Positions 22,790-34,439 of a stretch of 64,000 nucleotides of DNA are shown here, piece after piece. Each line of letters starts with the position of its first letter. The first letter of the stretch is position 1. The stretch covers positions 35,149,948 through 35,213,947 of the forward strand of contig OX638370.1 of NCBI GenBank assembly GCA_951812925.1. The letters are read 5' to 3'. The position numbers and the translations under genes are program-made. Under the pieces are notes generated by a model, which was not told the origin of the DNA, did not search any database, and was given only the letters and a program-made list of their open reading frames with translations. The DNA comes from Calliopum simillimum. Lineage: Eukaryota; Arthropoda; Insecta; Diptera; Lauxaniidae.

Positions 22790-23195
22790 AGAAAGTGGTA
22801 CGTTTAATGGTTCTCCTTCTATGTTTACCCCAGCTTTTGCTTGATCGGCGTTTCTCTCTATTCAGCTGTGAGTGGGTACCCAGATTAGGTGTTTTATAAA
22901 CTTAATGCCAAGGTCTTGAAGTAAATTGAAGCATCGAAGTACTGACTTGGATGTAATTGGGTAGTTCATAAGAAACTTCAGAGCAGCTTGTCCACATAGA
23001 AATTAATGCGTTCAACATTAAATTTTGTCATGACTTGTTTCGCAGTTTTGCTATGGCCTTCATTTCAGCTCGGAAAATGGTATGTTCAGGAGGTAGTTTA
23101 TATTTTAGTTTTGAGTCATATTTTAAACACTTAAAAAATAAAGTTTTAGGTATGCTATTCAAATGTGAATACTTGCGAGAGAAAATCCACATACT
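22790..23195 (-). pseudogene. LINE RNase H domain fossil
   Basis: Minus-strand translation gives YKLPPEHTIFRAEMKAIA, the start of a retrotransposon RNase H. After a frame change it gives AALKFLMNYPITSKSV..FNLLQDLGIKFIKHL, then IWVPTHS, a stop, IERNADQAKAG. These correspond to the FQAE, DSQAA, WVPGHSGIEGNE.AD landmarks of I/Jockey-type RNase H; the catalytic Glu and final Asp regions are visible. At least one frameshift and one in-frame stop make it inactive. No RT is adjacent, so it is an isolated fragment. Confidence 0.75.
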
Positions 23196-23639
23196 TAGTT
23201 TTTTCTTAAAGTTTTAATCCTTCAGCTACACAAGTATCAAAGTTTCTTCTTCTGAATAAATAAAAATTTTGTTGTTCTCGCTCAAAAAATTCGCATGTAT
23301 TAAAAAGTAAATATTTCTTTTAATTCAAAGCTAATTAAAAATATTAAAAATGAAAACGGGAACTAATAGTAAGTAGTTACTCTTTTTGTCTTTTCATAAA
23401 GTGGTTTTAAAGAAATTTACGTTTCTTCAGTGAGCTTTAAATCGTAAATTTTTTTTTTTAAATTTAAGTTTTGGTGAACCCGGAAAAACACAGCCCAGCT
23501 TAGGCCTCTTTCTTACTTATATAAATATAAAAATAAAAAAATTTTTTTGCGCTTTTTTGCGATTTTTTAATAATCGGCATTTTTCTCAGACAACTTCTCA
23601 ATACGAAATGCAAACTTATTCGATATGTAGATAAATCTC

Positions 23640-24190
23640 TTGAATAAAGGTGATAGATCGAACTCGTTTGTGGAATATTTAGGTGAAAAGTCTAAAGCCT
23701 TTTGCAAACATTTGAAAGAAAAATGGGGAAGAACCACTCGTATATCATGTCAATATCTACTAAATTTGCAATAATTTAAAAAAATTGGTTTTGTGACTGC
23801 TGATATCATAAAAAAAAGTATCCGTGGTATCCGATGACACAAAGTCCTTATCCATTCTAAGGAAATTATTCAAAATATGGTACTTCTGGTAGGATACTTT
23901 GGAAAAGACGCAGATGAGTGTCGAAATAAAATTTTTAAATTTGATTGACTGCATCACGCTCGCAAAGGTGACAAAACAATTAATCTTTCTGACGTTTTTC
24001 ATAGAACTTTGAATATTTCAGATCCCGTCATTTCCAGCATTTCTTTAAGTAAACGGATAAAAGAACGAAAGCGTTGCGTTGAAAATAATAAGGAAGATAG
24101 TTCAAGCAAACTAATAGAAAATAAAGATGAAGCAGAAAGTAATGATATTTATACGTTAAAAATAAATTGGAAAATTTCGAGCTTTTAATA
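23640..24190 (+). pseudogene. coding-like fossil of unknown family
   Basis: Plus-strand frames give FVEYLGEKSKAFCKHLKEKW early on, then after stops DECRNKIFKFD, stop, LHHARKGDKTINLSDVFHR, SDPVISSISLSKRIKERKR and a Glu/Asp/Ser-rich tail ending at TAA near 24188. Amino-acid composition and charge pattern look protein-like, unlike the surrounding AT-rich frames, but I do not recognise the family. It may be a transposon protein remnant. Confidence 0.35.
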
Positions 24191-24282
24191 TCTATCTTAC
24201 TCATGAATTTATAATGTTTTCTTATGTTTTTAAATTAGCTCAGTTTATGTAATGTTTGAAAAAATAAGTTTTTAATATAGTA

Positions 24283-25465
24283 GGGGAATGTCGTCAGGGT
24301 TGGGCCACTTTTTCACTTTCCCCTGTATCTTTTTTATATATTTGAATTCTACCAAATTATTTGTTTTATTTAAAAGTGCGGACCTTTATCTATAACATAC
24401 CTTTAGGACAACTCGCTGCGATTTCTGTAAAAAGAGTTATTGACGAAACTAAAAAAAAAAAAAAGTAGTCAGGGTTGGGCCATTGTAGTCAGGGTTGGGC
24501 CACCACCAAATATCGATGAAATATGTACTAAAATAGTGTGTAGTGAATATGTATGAAACTTTTTATTGTTTTTCATTCGATTATACAAAATTCCGATGAG
24601 AAATCTCCATAATAACATTAATCTGAATCGCAATTTGGGCATACATAGTAACTTTTTGTGTGATTGATACTTCAATTGCACGTCTCGCTTGCATTCATTC
24701 GAAGCATCGCGCATCTGTTACTATTTACGTAACTCTTCGCGGTTCTCTGGGGAGGTTCAGAACGTGCTTTTCATCGGGCGGCGCCCCCGATTAAATTTCA
24801 CTGTTATCGCGGCCGCTTGCAGAGGCCCGACCAATGACAAAATTGTAGAAAGGGTGGACTCATGAGACGAAGAAGTCGAACTCCGAGAAGAAGTCGATGG
24901 TTCCTCGTGCGTTTCACTCGTTGCTTTCTCGTGCTTGCCCATAGAACTTGCTACTTTTCCGTTCGTGTCAACTCTTGGGGTATCCAAAACTGTAATGTTA
25001 ATGTTCTGTGTTCCGAAAAACCGATTCAGTGATGTTATTTTACTGATTCTAAATAAAAATTGATGTGGCCCAACCCTGACTACACGAGTGCCCCAACCCT
25101 GACGACAAGCGTGTTTTGCGACCGCTCAATACTACATGTGAACAGGTTAGGGAATCGAATTTTCCCTTTGGGAACTTGATAATGGTTCACCCTTTAATGG
25201 ATATATATACTTACTTTTTCGGCGGCATTGTTCTTTTCCATGTTTCGAGTCATTTTTCACTGCTATTACAAAATTTTTTGAACTATCGAAAACTACACGA
25301 AGGCTCAAAAATTTTTACTGACAATCCCGGTGACAAGTAATGCTTAAAAAAGTTTTCTGGCATAGCGAACAATAATTCGACGCTATAACACAGATGGCAG
25401 CACGTGTCATATAGAAATAGCAGTGGCCCAACCCTGACAACGGCCCAACCCTGACGACATTCCTC
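24283..25465. mobile_element. pogo-like TIR element, TA-flanked (family P, word CAGGGTTGGGCC)
   Basis: Left end GGGGAATGTCGTCAGGGTTG, right end the inverse (CAACCCTGACGACATTCCTC), with TA outside both. The word GTCAGGGTTGGGCCA recurs just inside both ends: about 24471 and 24487 on the left; inverted near 25072-25105 and 25430-25455 on the right. Subterminal repeats of this kind usually bind transposase. The interior holds a decayed pogo-type transposase C-terminus on the minus strand (next entry). About 1.18 kb, so shorter than an autonomous element. Confidence 0.8.
24469..24987 (-). pseudogene. pogo-type transposase C-terminal remnant
   Basis: In one minus-strand frame the Ser/Thr-rich tail STSSRSSTSSSHESTLS is followed by ILSLVGPLQ, NRGRRPMKSTF, stop, TSPENREELRK, two stops, then QMRDASNECKRDVQLKY. 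The RGRRPxKS..LTSTPE.N order matches the end of pogo/Tigger-family transposases, where a basic patch follows the DDE domain. Three in-frame stops kill it, and the catalytic part is missing. Confidence 0.6.
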
Positions 25466-26300
25466 TATGCCTTTAGATCTCTGTAATTTTACTATTTTTG
25501 TTAATATATGTACATTTGTGTGTATGTATTGTATATACTTAGAAAATATGAATATACCATACCAAATTTTACAATAATAAAAAATGTTTTATAATAATTT
25601 CTTTGAAAAGAGGTTGAAAAAGGGGTATGACAGTTGTCGAATTTGACCAATTTTAAAATATGATGTTCTCTACACTCCTATGTAGAAAAATTTCCACGAG
25701 ATTTCAGCTCAATGTCTTTATTTTTGTACTTTTGGCCAGAAAACATGTTCAAATTTCCCATAGTGCATAGGTGGAAATAAAAACTCCAGCCCCTAAGTAC
25801 CTCTGAATCTTGTTTAGAGACATCTGTATAGTTATTTATAGAATATGGTGGTTCAAAAATTCGATTTTCCCAGGTTTCACTCGTCTCTATAATTACAGTG
25901 GATTCCCTATCAAGATGAAGTATTGGTTAACAGTAGTTAGCCGAGTACCTACAAATGGGTTTTAGGTTGCTCCGCCAAAAATCTACCGAAACCAACTGCT
26001 GCGTCTTCCTTAAGTCGAATTGCTGACTTAGACAAAGAATAGGTAGTACATAAATGTATATACCAAAGATTGAAGCGATGTTTATTTTAGAGGAAGGTGT
26101 TGTAACAAAGTGTACACATTTGGTTTGCATCAAAACTCTTAATACATCGATTTTTCATTAAGCTTTAAAGTAAGCAATTTTTTCACAGTGTAAGTAGTAT
26201 GTTGAGTATCTCATTGATATTTATTACTTTTTGTGGTCTCGATAGCTCGTGGCTTGCTGTTTCTTTTTTTTCATCTGCTTGGTTAAATTGTTTTGTTGGC
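25466..26300. other. interval without recognised gene
   Basis: Nothing recognised. The 68-codon minus frame at 25927-26133 has no motif. Confidence 0.4.
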
Positions 26301-26481
26301 TTGTTATGATGATTCTCTTTTTGAGACATGGCTCAAATACACTCAAACACATAGCTTAACAGGGGCCGTTTTAGCAACGCATAGCAAAGGCAAAGTCAAG
26401 CCAAGACGAGTTGTGGTGATTTCAATTTCAGTTCCGTTTTATTTTTTCCTTAGTTTTTATTAATTTACGTCTTTTAACGAT

Positions 26482-27044
26482 CAGTCATAGTTTAGCGTGA
26501 GACGACGATGGCAGCTTGGTGATTTTTTTAAGTAACGCTTAGTAGGATAAATGTTCTGGAAAATAAATTGAAAAATAAAAAATATTAAATTCAAAGCAAA
26601 TTGTGCTGAATATAAAAGTTCAAAGCAAATTTATTAACTTGGCAAAGGCTGCTTTTTACAAAACTTAACAATAATTTTGCACGAATATTTGGCAAAACGT
26701 AAAAATCGAAAAAGTTAAAAGTTTTCCATCAAACTCAATGGGAACGTAATAAAACAAAGAGAATCGTGTGCGGAAGTGAAAATTGCAAAATTCAATTTGG
26801 ACTAAAAACGTCAAGAAAAACCTTCGAGTAAATAGTGCGGTTTCAAAGAAATCATATATATCTATATTTATAAAGATATATTTAACGAAAACAACGTGTA
26901 TCTAGATATAATTCCATAATTGGCCAATATATATTTCTTGCATTTTCTTGTGTTTTCTACAATTTTCCCCACTTTGTTGTGATTTATATATTTTTTTCTA
27001 CTCATTTTCGTACGAGAGAGCAGCAAAGTTTCCATCAACGTCTG
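26482..27044 (+). promoter_or_regulatory. candidate transcription start and noncoding first exon
   Basis: TCAGTC near 26481 fits the arthropod initiator TCAKTY, and GTGAGACGACG follows. Downstream sequence (GTGCGGAAGTGAAAATTGC, CAAAGCAAATTTATTAAC) is A-rich and ATG-poor, like fly 5' UTRs. GTAAGT at 27045 is a consensus donor; a weaker GTAAAT lies at about 26827. The FAR 5'-UTR exon at 54726 starts at an acceptor, so it needs an upstream exon on this strand. Linking the two is inference, and other start sites are possible. Confidence 0.3.
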
Positions 27045-27228
27045 GTAAGTTGGCGCTTTCACGAGGTGGCTTTTCATCATTAGCCACCACCACTTGACTT
27101 CTTTTCAATTATATTTTTTTTTTTTTGTTCATTCTTTTTTTTTCTTTATTTTTTTATTTATTGTTTTTCCGTCTACTTTGTATTTTTTTGCTGTCAATTT
27201 TTTGTTGTTTTGTTTGGTGAAAAATTGC

Positions 27229-27250
27229 TGTCTGTCTGTCTGTCTGTCTG
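27229..27250. repeat. (CTGT)n microsatellite
   Basis: Five and a half perfect tetranucleotide units. Confidence 0.95.
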
Positions 27251-27976
27251 AAACTGAGTGTGCATTTTGAAACCAATTTATGAACCTTGAAGGTTTATTT
27301 ACAGTTAGTTAATTGCAAATTAATAGATACAAATGATGGCTGAAAAAAACCACGTCTTCGTTCAGTTTTTGATGTCAAGAAAATTTTCGCATGTGTTATT
27401 TGACTTACTGCCTCTAGTGAAAAACTTGAAAAATTCAACAAAAACTTACTACGTATTTTTTATTTGAAAAAAATTTAAATACAAAAAGCATTATTGTGTT
27501 GCAATCTCTGAGGATGCTCCTACTCATATGCAAATTGCACGCATCATGTGAGATGTACAAATATAACACCTCCGCCAAAATTGATACCAACCTAAAAACC
27601 AAATGCGTGACCAACATAACGTAACAGACAGAAAGCCCAACAACACTTTCCATTATTACCAAATTAAGAAGAGTTATTATTTACCTACATACTTGTGATT
27701 TCGATTGAAATATGATATTTACCAAAAAAACATAATGAAAGATAATTAAAATTTATTTATTAGCTATACATGTATTTCAAAAGAGACCTTTTTCGCATAT
27801 TATTTATTTTTTTTATATCTTTTATTTTTTTAAATGATTAATTTTTACGTTTTGCTGCTTTACGTTAGTTACTTCACCTTAGTAACTGCAATTTGTAAAC
27901 TGTCAATCATGAAATATTTGATTTTATTGATTTTGAAGCTTTTTAAAAAAAATTCCCTATCTGTGTTATAACATCT
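27251..27976. other. interval without recognised gene
   Basis: AT-rich. The 75-codon minus frame at 27435-27662 is hydrophobic but has no family signal. Confidence 0.4.
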
Positions 27977-28616
27977 TCAGAGAAAATAGACCAGTCAAAT
28001 TAGATACTGGCTATATATGTGAGTCTTGCAGTAATTCCAAAGTTCATAAAACCTATACCAATCGATAGAGAATTTTGCCCTGAACAACATATCAAAATAG
28101 TTCCTCCCAATTTTTCCGGAAATATACATATATAAATTGGGGTTTTCCCCGTGCAGCACCAGGTAAAAAATGTCGATGTTTCCGACTTAAGTAACAAATA
28201 TTTGATTATTTTATACCTGTATACATATGTCCTCGTTCCAGAAACAAACTATTTTTACTGTGTAAAGTCTGGTTTACGAGTTAGAGGGTTTTGAAAATTT
28301 GATTCAAGGTAACGCACTAAAATTTTTGAAGTCCTCTAACCTGTTAACCTGACTTTATACTGTAGAAATATTTTGTATCTGGATTGAAGACATATATAGG
28401 TATGACATAATTAAATATTACTAAAATCGGAAACTTCCAAATTTTTAACCTGGTACTTTACGGGGAAAGCCCCAATTTACATAATTTCTCGGAACAATTG
28501 TTAGGACCCATTTTGATATATTATTCAGGGTAAAATTCTCTATCGATTGGTACAGGTTTTATGAAGTTTGGAATTAGTGCAAGACTCAAATCTTATTTGA
28601 CTGATCTAAAAGAAAA
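27977..28616. mobile_element. ~640-bp foldback palindrome
   Basis: GACCAGTCAAAT..GAGTCTTGCA, TTCATAAAACCTATACCAAT, CGATAGAGAATTTTGCCCTG, AAATTGGGGTTTTCCCCGT and CAGGTAAAAA at the left pair with the inverted right arm (TATCGATTGGTACAGGTTTT, GGGAAAGCCCCAATTT). The loop is near 28300. No coding content and no clear target duplication. Confidence 0.85.
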
Positions 28617-28934
28617 GATATCATTATAACACAAAATAACTTTTTAAGAAAACGCTTGGAGCTTTCAAGCTCTCAATAAAGGCCTCCCGGATTATAGTTA
28701 AAATCTTCCAGATCTTTTTATCTACTTCGATAATAGCGAAAACCTTTTTATTACTTAAAGGCTATGATATCTCAAAATCCTGACGTAAGAAAGGGATTTT
28801 TGAGCCTGTCTTTGGATTCAGCATCGAAAAATAAGTCAAAAATTACTATTCCCGTTGCTATTTTTTTAAGCTCTATGAATTTAATTCAAAGTAAAAAAAA
28901 TACATACAAAGTTATACATTTTTTATTCTACATA

Positions 28935-29484
28935 GAGTAGAACGGGGTAATGTCGTGCAGGGGGTAATGTCGTGCAGGGGGTAATGTCGTGCACTGGCAG
29001 TTTTAGCCCAAAGAATTGAATGATTTACCAACTGTTCGTAAGGTAGGGACCTGCTGACCTACTGAGCTTATGCATATAATACTAGAAATTTTCACCAGTT
29101 TGTCTCTACAGAGTAACCTTTTTTTCAAAACGCACGCTTTCGGGACGATAAAAGTGTTTTTTATCGGGTCAGAAAAATAATTTTCCTTGTGGGAAAATAT
29201 ACAAGGTAAGTGTTTTCTGAAACGAAATATCCTGCCAAAGAAAAGAAGTATTTGGTTTTCGAAAAAAAATTTGGGCTTCACCGAGTTATCGATGTTGACC
29301 TTTAAAACGACCATTGGGGTAATGTCGTGCACATTCACTTGCACAAACAGAATTGCTCGCTACACAAATGTTGTTACACAATGAAATTATCTTTCGATCG
29401 GATGCTTACTCGTTGCATTCGCTTGAAATGTACGGCTTGACGAGCATGTCAAAGTTGAGTGCACGACATTGCCCCGTTCTACTC
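28935..29484. mobile_element. TIR element, TA-flanked (family P architecture, word GGGGTAATGTCGTGCA)
   Basis: Ends GAGTAGAACGGGG..AATGTCG and inverse, TA outside both (28933-28934, 29485-29486). Just inside the left tip GGGGTAATGTCGTGCA is repeated three times in direct tandem, once more near 29316, and inverted at the right end. A 113-codon minus frame (29003-29344) fills the interior but has no recognised motif. The layout (G-run tip, repeated subterminal word, TA target) mirrors 24283-25465 and 51102-51983. Confidence 0.75.
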
Positions 29485-29621
29485 TACACAACATATTATG
29501 TACTTCACACTTGTATAATAATGAATAAATACATGATAATGCTAAATCTCCTCTAATAGAACCACTTCCTATAATTTATCACACATTTTGGTACCTTTAC
29601 TATACTATACCACAAATTTTG

Positions 29622-29816
29622 AGGGGGGTAATGTCGTGCACATTTTTTTTTTCTTCATTTACACAAACACAATTTCTCGCTACAAAAATGTTGTTACACA
29701 TGGACGTAACCATCGAAATTATCTTTTGATCGGATGCTTACTCGTCGTATTCGCTTGAGATGTACGGCTTTACGAGCATGTCAAAGTTGAGTGCACGACA
29801 TTGCCCCGATCTACTC
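29622..29816. mobile_element. partial second copy of the 28.9 kb TIR element (right end)
   Basis: From GGGGTAATGTCGTGCAC to the tip GATCTACTC this repeats 29313-29484 in the same orientation (shared TGTTGTTACACA, GATCGGATGCTTACTCGT, GCATGTCAAAGTTGAGTGCA), with small indels and a TA after the tip. It lacks the left tip, so it is a tandem partial duplication of the right end. Confidence 0.75.
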
Positions 29817-30640
29817 TACAGTCAGAAAACTTTTTGCATATTTACATACTCAGTTGTCGAATCCATTTTTATTAAACTAATAACCGTTTGAAGCTCACCG
29901 CGGCACAGTGGTTCCGTTTGTATGAACGCGGACAAAAATCTATAACTTTGTCAATTTTCGATAAAAATTGGTGGATTCACATATATATTTATGCTTAATT
30001 TAAAATTACTGCAGAAATTTGGTTTATTTTGTTTCGCTGCCCCAAAATTTGGTTTAAAAGAACCGAAAGTGATAAAGAAATTAATTAAGTAACCCTGCGA
30101 ACAACATAAATCCAAATCTTACAAATTTGATTGAAAAATAAAGATTTTATTCCACCAAATCCCTGCAGGATCACGGACTATTCCAAAACTAGTCAGCAAA
30201 CTAAACCAAAAGGGAAACCAATCAGTCCAAATTCTGGTCCTATCACATATAAAGTTCTACGTATATTAACGTTTTACATTGTTTTCATTGGGCGTAACCA
30301 ATTGTCTCCTTATGCATTACATTCGTTCCAAAAAAAGGTCAATTGCCTTCTTACGCATTACATTCGGACCAGGAAAAGGCCAATTTTTTTTTATTTTATT
30401 TATAAATTTCAAAGAAATTGCAAATTAACAAATTTTACACAAAAACTTCAAAAGAGTTTGCTATATATTTCTGAGCATTGTATTCCATGTTCAAATCTCA
30501 GTGCGGATGAAATTTTTTTTATTAATTTTTTATTATTTTATGCCTCGGCTATGTTAGACACATATTTAATTTTCCGATCGGAAGACTCTTCAGACAAATT
30601 GTGTACAAAATTAATAGAAATTTAAAAATTGAAATCGAAA
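29817..30640. other. interval without recognised gene
   Basis: The longest frame here (30131-30625, 164 codons) has no family motif and runs across a short direct duplication (CAATTG.CT.CTTA.GCATTA near 30299 and 30339), so I do not call it a gene. Confidence 0.4.
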
Positions 30641-30725
30641 ATCACCGAGTGAAGGATTTGAACCCGGATCTCTCCAAGCAGCTTAAATCATTAGACAGAT
30701 GCACTATCGTTTGCATACATACATA
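30640..30725 (-). repeat. tRNA-like SINE head / tRNA pseudogene
   Basis: On the minus strand ATAGTGCATCTGTCTAATGA resembles box A, and CGGGTTCAAATCC near 30660 is a clear box B about 40 bp downstream, as in tRNAs. Stems are imperfect, so a working tRNA is unlikely. Confidence 0.5.
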
Positions 30726-30954
30726 CATACACTATCGTTTGCTCTTCTTCACAATCGACGAAATGTCAAACAGTACGTAGGCAGTAACGTTATAATTTCA
30801 CTAACACAATCGATACACAATTGGACCACTTTTAATGGTAATGACGGTTTCCGCTTTACATTTGGACCGTTTGGTCTACTTACAAAAAGCTAGACTTATT
30901 GTCTCCGACGGTCCTACAGGGAAGTTTAGGCGTTAGAAAATTATAATTTTTTTT

Positions 30955-31300
30955 TTTTTTGTAGTAGGTATCGGTAATATTCGGTTCCAAAAATCGACTT
31001 TTTTGTGATTTTCAATTACTGGTTCGGATAAACGCTTTTTTACTCAAAAGCAGGGCAGCTGACGAAAAAAATTTATAAGGCAAAATATGCTTTGAATCAT
31101 CCAAAGAATACGTGTAAATTTTTTTAGAATTTTTTCAATTATTTTTAGAATTTTTCAAAAATTGGTCAAAACTAAAAAAATTCACTCGTATTCCTTGGGC
31201 GATTCTAAGAATTGTTTCCTTATATATACAAAATATACAAACAATACAATAAATTTTTTCGCAAAATGCCTTGGATTTGAGAAAAAAATATTTATAAATA
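30955..31300. mobile_element. hairpin element, family H copy B (diverged)
   Basis: It contains the family core ATGCTTTGAATCATCC, AAAGAATACGTGTAAATTTT and its inverse AAATTCACTCGTATTCCTTG, GGGCGATTCTAAG. The left shoulder TATTCGGTTCCAAAAATCGA is shared with copy D at 34.4 kb. The right edge is decayed. Confidence 0.7.
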
Positions 31301-32664
31301 TTTATCGAAAGTTCTCTAACTTATCGTTTTATGGCCGCTTTGGCAACACTGTGCGTAGTGTTGACGCTCCAAAAAAAAAAAAAAATCTGCGTAGTTAATG
31401 TATCAGTGTGGTTTCTGGATAACGAGTCTGATGTTTTCGAGTTGTTAAATGAAGGCTAGATTCCTCTGGAAATCTTGAAAGTATCTAAGGCTTTCCATCT
31501 GACATTAGCGTGGGTGAGGTAATGCTAGAAAATCCTGTTCTTCCCCAAAGCTATCGGAGTGTATAAGCACTCTGAATGGGTTACACTCAGAAAGGAGTCA
31601 TGTCTTCCTAGCTTGCAAAGGTTAAGAAATTTATTTTAATTCAGGTTTCAAATGGTTGGTTTTCTTGAAACTAACAAAAATATCTCATACAAGCCAGTCA
31701 TATGTATATTTCAAACAAAATTTAGTACTTGGCATTTCAAATAAAACAAACTGGAATCAAATGAACATTGAACTACTCTACATCAAATATACAGTTAGTT
31801 TCTTTCAAACAAATCTTTTCTCTCAGTGCAAATCAAACTTAATTTATTCAGATATGTGTATCTTTACTACGATGATCTTCTTTTCAATTTATAATGTTAT
31901 ATAATCAACAAATGAAAAATATTCAAAAAAATATCGATCACTTGCAATTTAAAAGAAGCAAAAAAATACGCAAATTTCTACTTCGTACTTGGAAACCAGT
32001 TTATTGACCTCAAGCAAATATATTGAACCAAAGTATCATCCAAATTATCATAAAAATCGTCACATTTGCAAATTCATTTTTGATATTAAACATCACTACG
32101 TCATTATCATAGTCGAGCAACCAATTAATTAATCGGAACAAGGCTACAATTACCGTTAAACAGTCAAATATCAAAAAAAAAAAAAGCGCGCATCAGGGTG
32201 TTGCCAGTGTGAAAAGCTAGGCCGAGGCTCTACATAAAATATTTTTTTTATTATTATTGTCATCTATTAGTAATGGACCATTAAAAATGGCTTAAATTGT
32301 TAATTTGGTCCATTGAAATTATTTAAATTATTTGCTGGTTAGGAACAGCAAAACATACTGTTGGACAGTATGAGTATGTCATTTCCTCAATTGATTCTTT
32401 TGAGCAACGTTGCGAGGTTTGCCGCTTAACCTTTTCTTGGTTAGACTCTAGAGAAATGTATAAACCGTTCCCATCATTTCAAATGATCGCTTGTAGTGAT
32501 GCAATGGGCTCAATGGTGTTAACTAGAATCGCACACTATCGTGATAAATCATTCTTTGGCACATCGAGTATTTGTTCGAAATTGCAAAGGGGTACTCCGC
32601 ACACCCGATCATAATTCGATACGTTTTTATTTCTACTGAGTGATATATGCCTAAGTATTTAGAC
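31301..32664. other. interval without recognised gene
   Basis: On the minus strand 32340-32620 translates to a protein-like stretch (RVCGVPLCNFEQILDVPKN, later QEKVKRQTSQRCSKESIEE) with two stops. It could be a fossil coding piece of unknown origin. The rest is featureless AT-rich sequence. Confidence 0.3.
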
Positions 32665-33300
32665 AAAGAAAATTATTTTTTGTAGCAACTAGTAAAGATA
32701 TTGGAAATTTTATCTAAAATATTAACAAGTTTTTAATTGTTTATTGAAAAACCTTATTTTAAAGAAATAAATAAAAATTTAAGCAACTTCTCCGCCTCTG
32801 AAAAAAAATTATAAAAACATGTGGGCACTCTCCACATGTCTAGGGACTACATCCCAGAAAACAAAAATTGGGGTAATCGATATTGGTTCAAAAGTTATGA
32901 ACAATAAAGTGGTGCCGTGCAAGTCTTTTTTCAGTAGTAGAGAAAAACAAGTCTCTTAAAATTCTTAGAATTGTCTAAGGAATAAGTGTGAATTTTTAGG
33001 AAATTTTCTAAGATATTTTATAATTTTTCAAAAATTGGGTCAGAAAAAAAAATTTTTTTAATACGTTTCAAAAAAATTACAAAAAAAACTCACACGTGTT
33101 CCTTAGGTGATTCTAAGCGTTTTATGCCTTAAGAATTTTTTTTGTAAGATGCCTTGTTTTTCTCTACTGCTGAAAAAAGACTTGCACGGCTTCACTATAT
33201 TGTTAAAATCTTTTGAATCAATATCAATAACCCCAATTTTTTTCTGAGATATTGTTCCTAGTCATGTGGCGGAAAAGTTGCTTAAATTTCAATTTATTTA
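32665..33300. mobile_element. hairpin element, family H copy C (most complete)
   Basis: Its left half aligns with copy A (AGTAAAGAT, GCAACTTCTCCGCCTCTGA, CTCCACATGT, TCAGTAGTAGAGAAAAACAA, GTGCCGTGCAA). Unlike A it keeps the inverted right shoulder (ACATGTGGCGGAAAAGTTGC-like, AAATTTCAATTTATTTA). The palindrome spans about 32757-33300 with a centre near 33030. Confidence 0.85.
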
Positions 33301-33327
33301 CATATATAATATCACTGTACTAGTTTT

Positions 33328-34403
33328 TTCGGGTACGTGGAATTCAGTGGTGCTAACCGTTTTGTTTGATTGGTTCATCACCTCATACAAAAAGTTCAAA
33401 TCAAAATTTCGTCTAGAAAGAGGTGTTTTTCATGAAGAATCTCTTAATAACTTCTGATAAACTAATGATTTTTCATCATTCGAATTTCTAATTTCTTAAT
33501 CAATTTACTGTATATTTTTTTACCTTAACGTTAATTTCTTCCAAATTTTCTTAAAATTTTAGTTTTTGCTCAGTCATTTGTGAGTTTATTCACTAACTCT
33601 AGAATAGAACAGTCATTTGTCATATGATCTTGTTCTGCAAAGGCTTGAAATTTTTACAATAAAATATTGTTATTGGTAAGAATAATAAAATTGTAAGTTT
33701 ATAGTTTTTCGGTTCGGAAAAAGCCTTTGTATGTTATTACGAGACATCCTTTTTTTGAAGGCTTATAACTTGTTAAGTGCAATTTTTGCTATCTGTAGTC
33801 ATTGACAAAAAATAATTTTACTATTTGCTGTTTTTGCTATATAGTTTTTAGTATACCTCAAAGCAGTGATTTTTTCACTTTTGTGCAAGGATAATTCAGG
33901 ATCCTGACGTGATAAAAAAAAAACCAAGATCATATTCGTAATAAGAAGATCCCGATTAATCATAAATTGCTATAAAAACTGAAAACGGAAAACCATGTTT
34001 AGGCTGGATCGGGGTAGTGGCTTAAAAACATGGACCACCGCAGATCCTGACAGCATCCACTTTCTTGTTACTTGCATTCAGACTTATGAGAATCTCAGCT
34101 CATTTTTCGGTACTCATATTTTGCATACTTAAGTTCGCCTAGCGCGAAATTCGGTAAAAATTAAAGATAAAGTTAAGAAGTATCCGATAAATTGATAGAA
34201 AAATTAGCAACTCCATTACCAATTAATACATTCTGAACAGGAAAACATATTTTTGATGAAAAATCATTGATTCATCAAAATTTAATAAAAGATTTTTTAT
34301 GACAAACGGCAATTTCTAGATAAAATTTTGATTTGAAATTTTTGTATGGGGTGATGAACCAATCCAGCAAAACGGTTGACACCACTGAATTCCCCATGCC
34401 CGA
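33328..34403. mobile_element. ~1.08 kb inverted-repeat element directly next to copy C
   Basis: TTCGGG..GGAATTCAGTGGT, CAACCGTTTTG..GATTGGTTCATCACC, CATACAAAAA.TTCAAATCAA and AATGATTTTTCATCA occur at 33328-33480 and inverted at 34250-34403. The arms are about 160 bp; the spacer of ~700 bp has no recognised coding sequence. Confidence 0.8.
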
Positions 34404-34439
34404 ATTAGGTAAGAATGACCTATTTCCAGTCAGACCAAA

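Noticed and set aside
30131..30625. 164-codon open frame as a gene
   Set aside because: No motif, Phe/Lys-rich composition following local AT content, crosses a short direct duplication, and no splice or promoter context.
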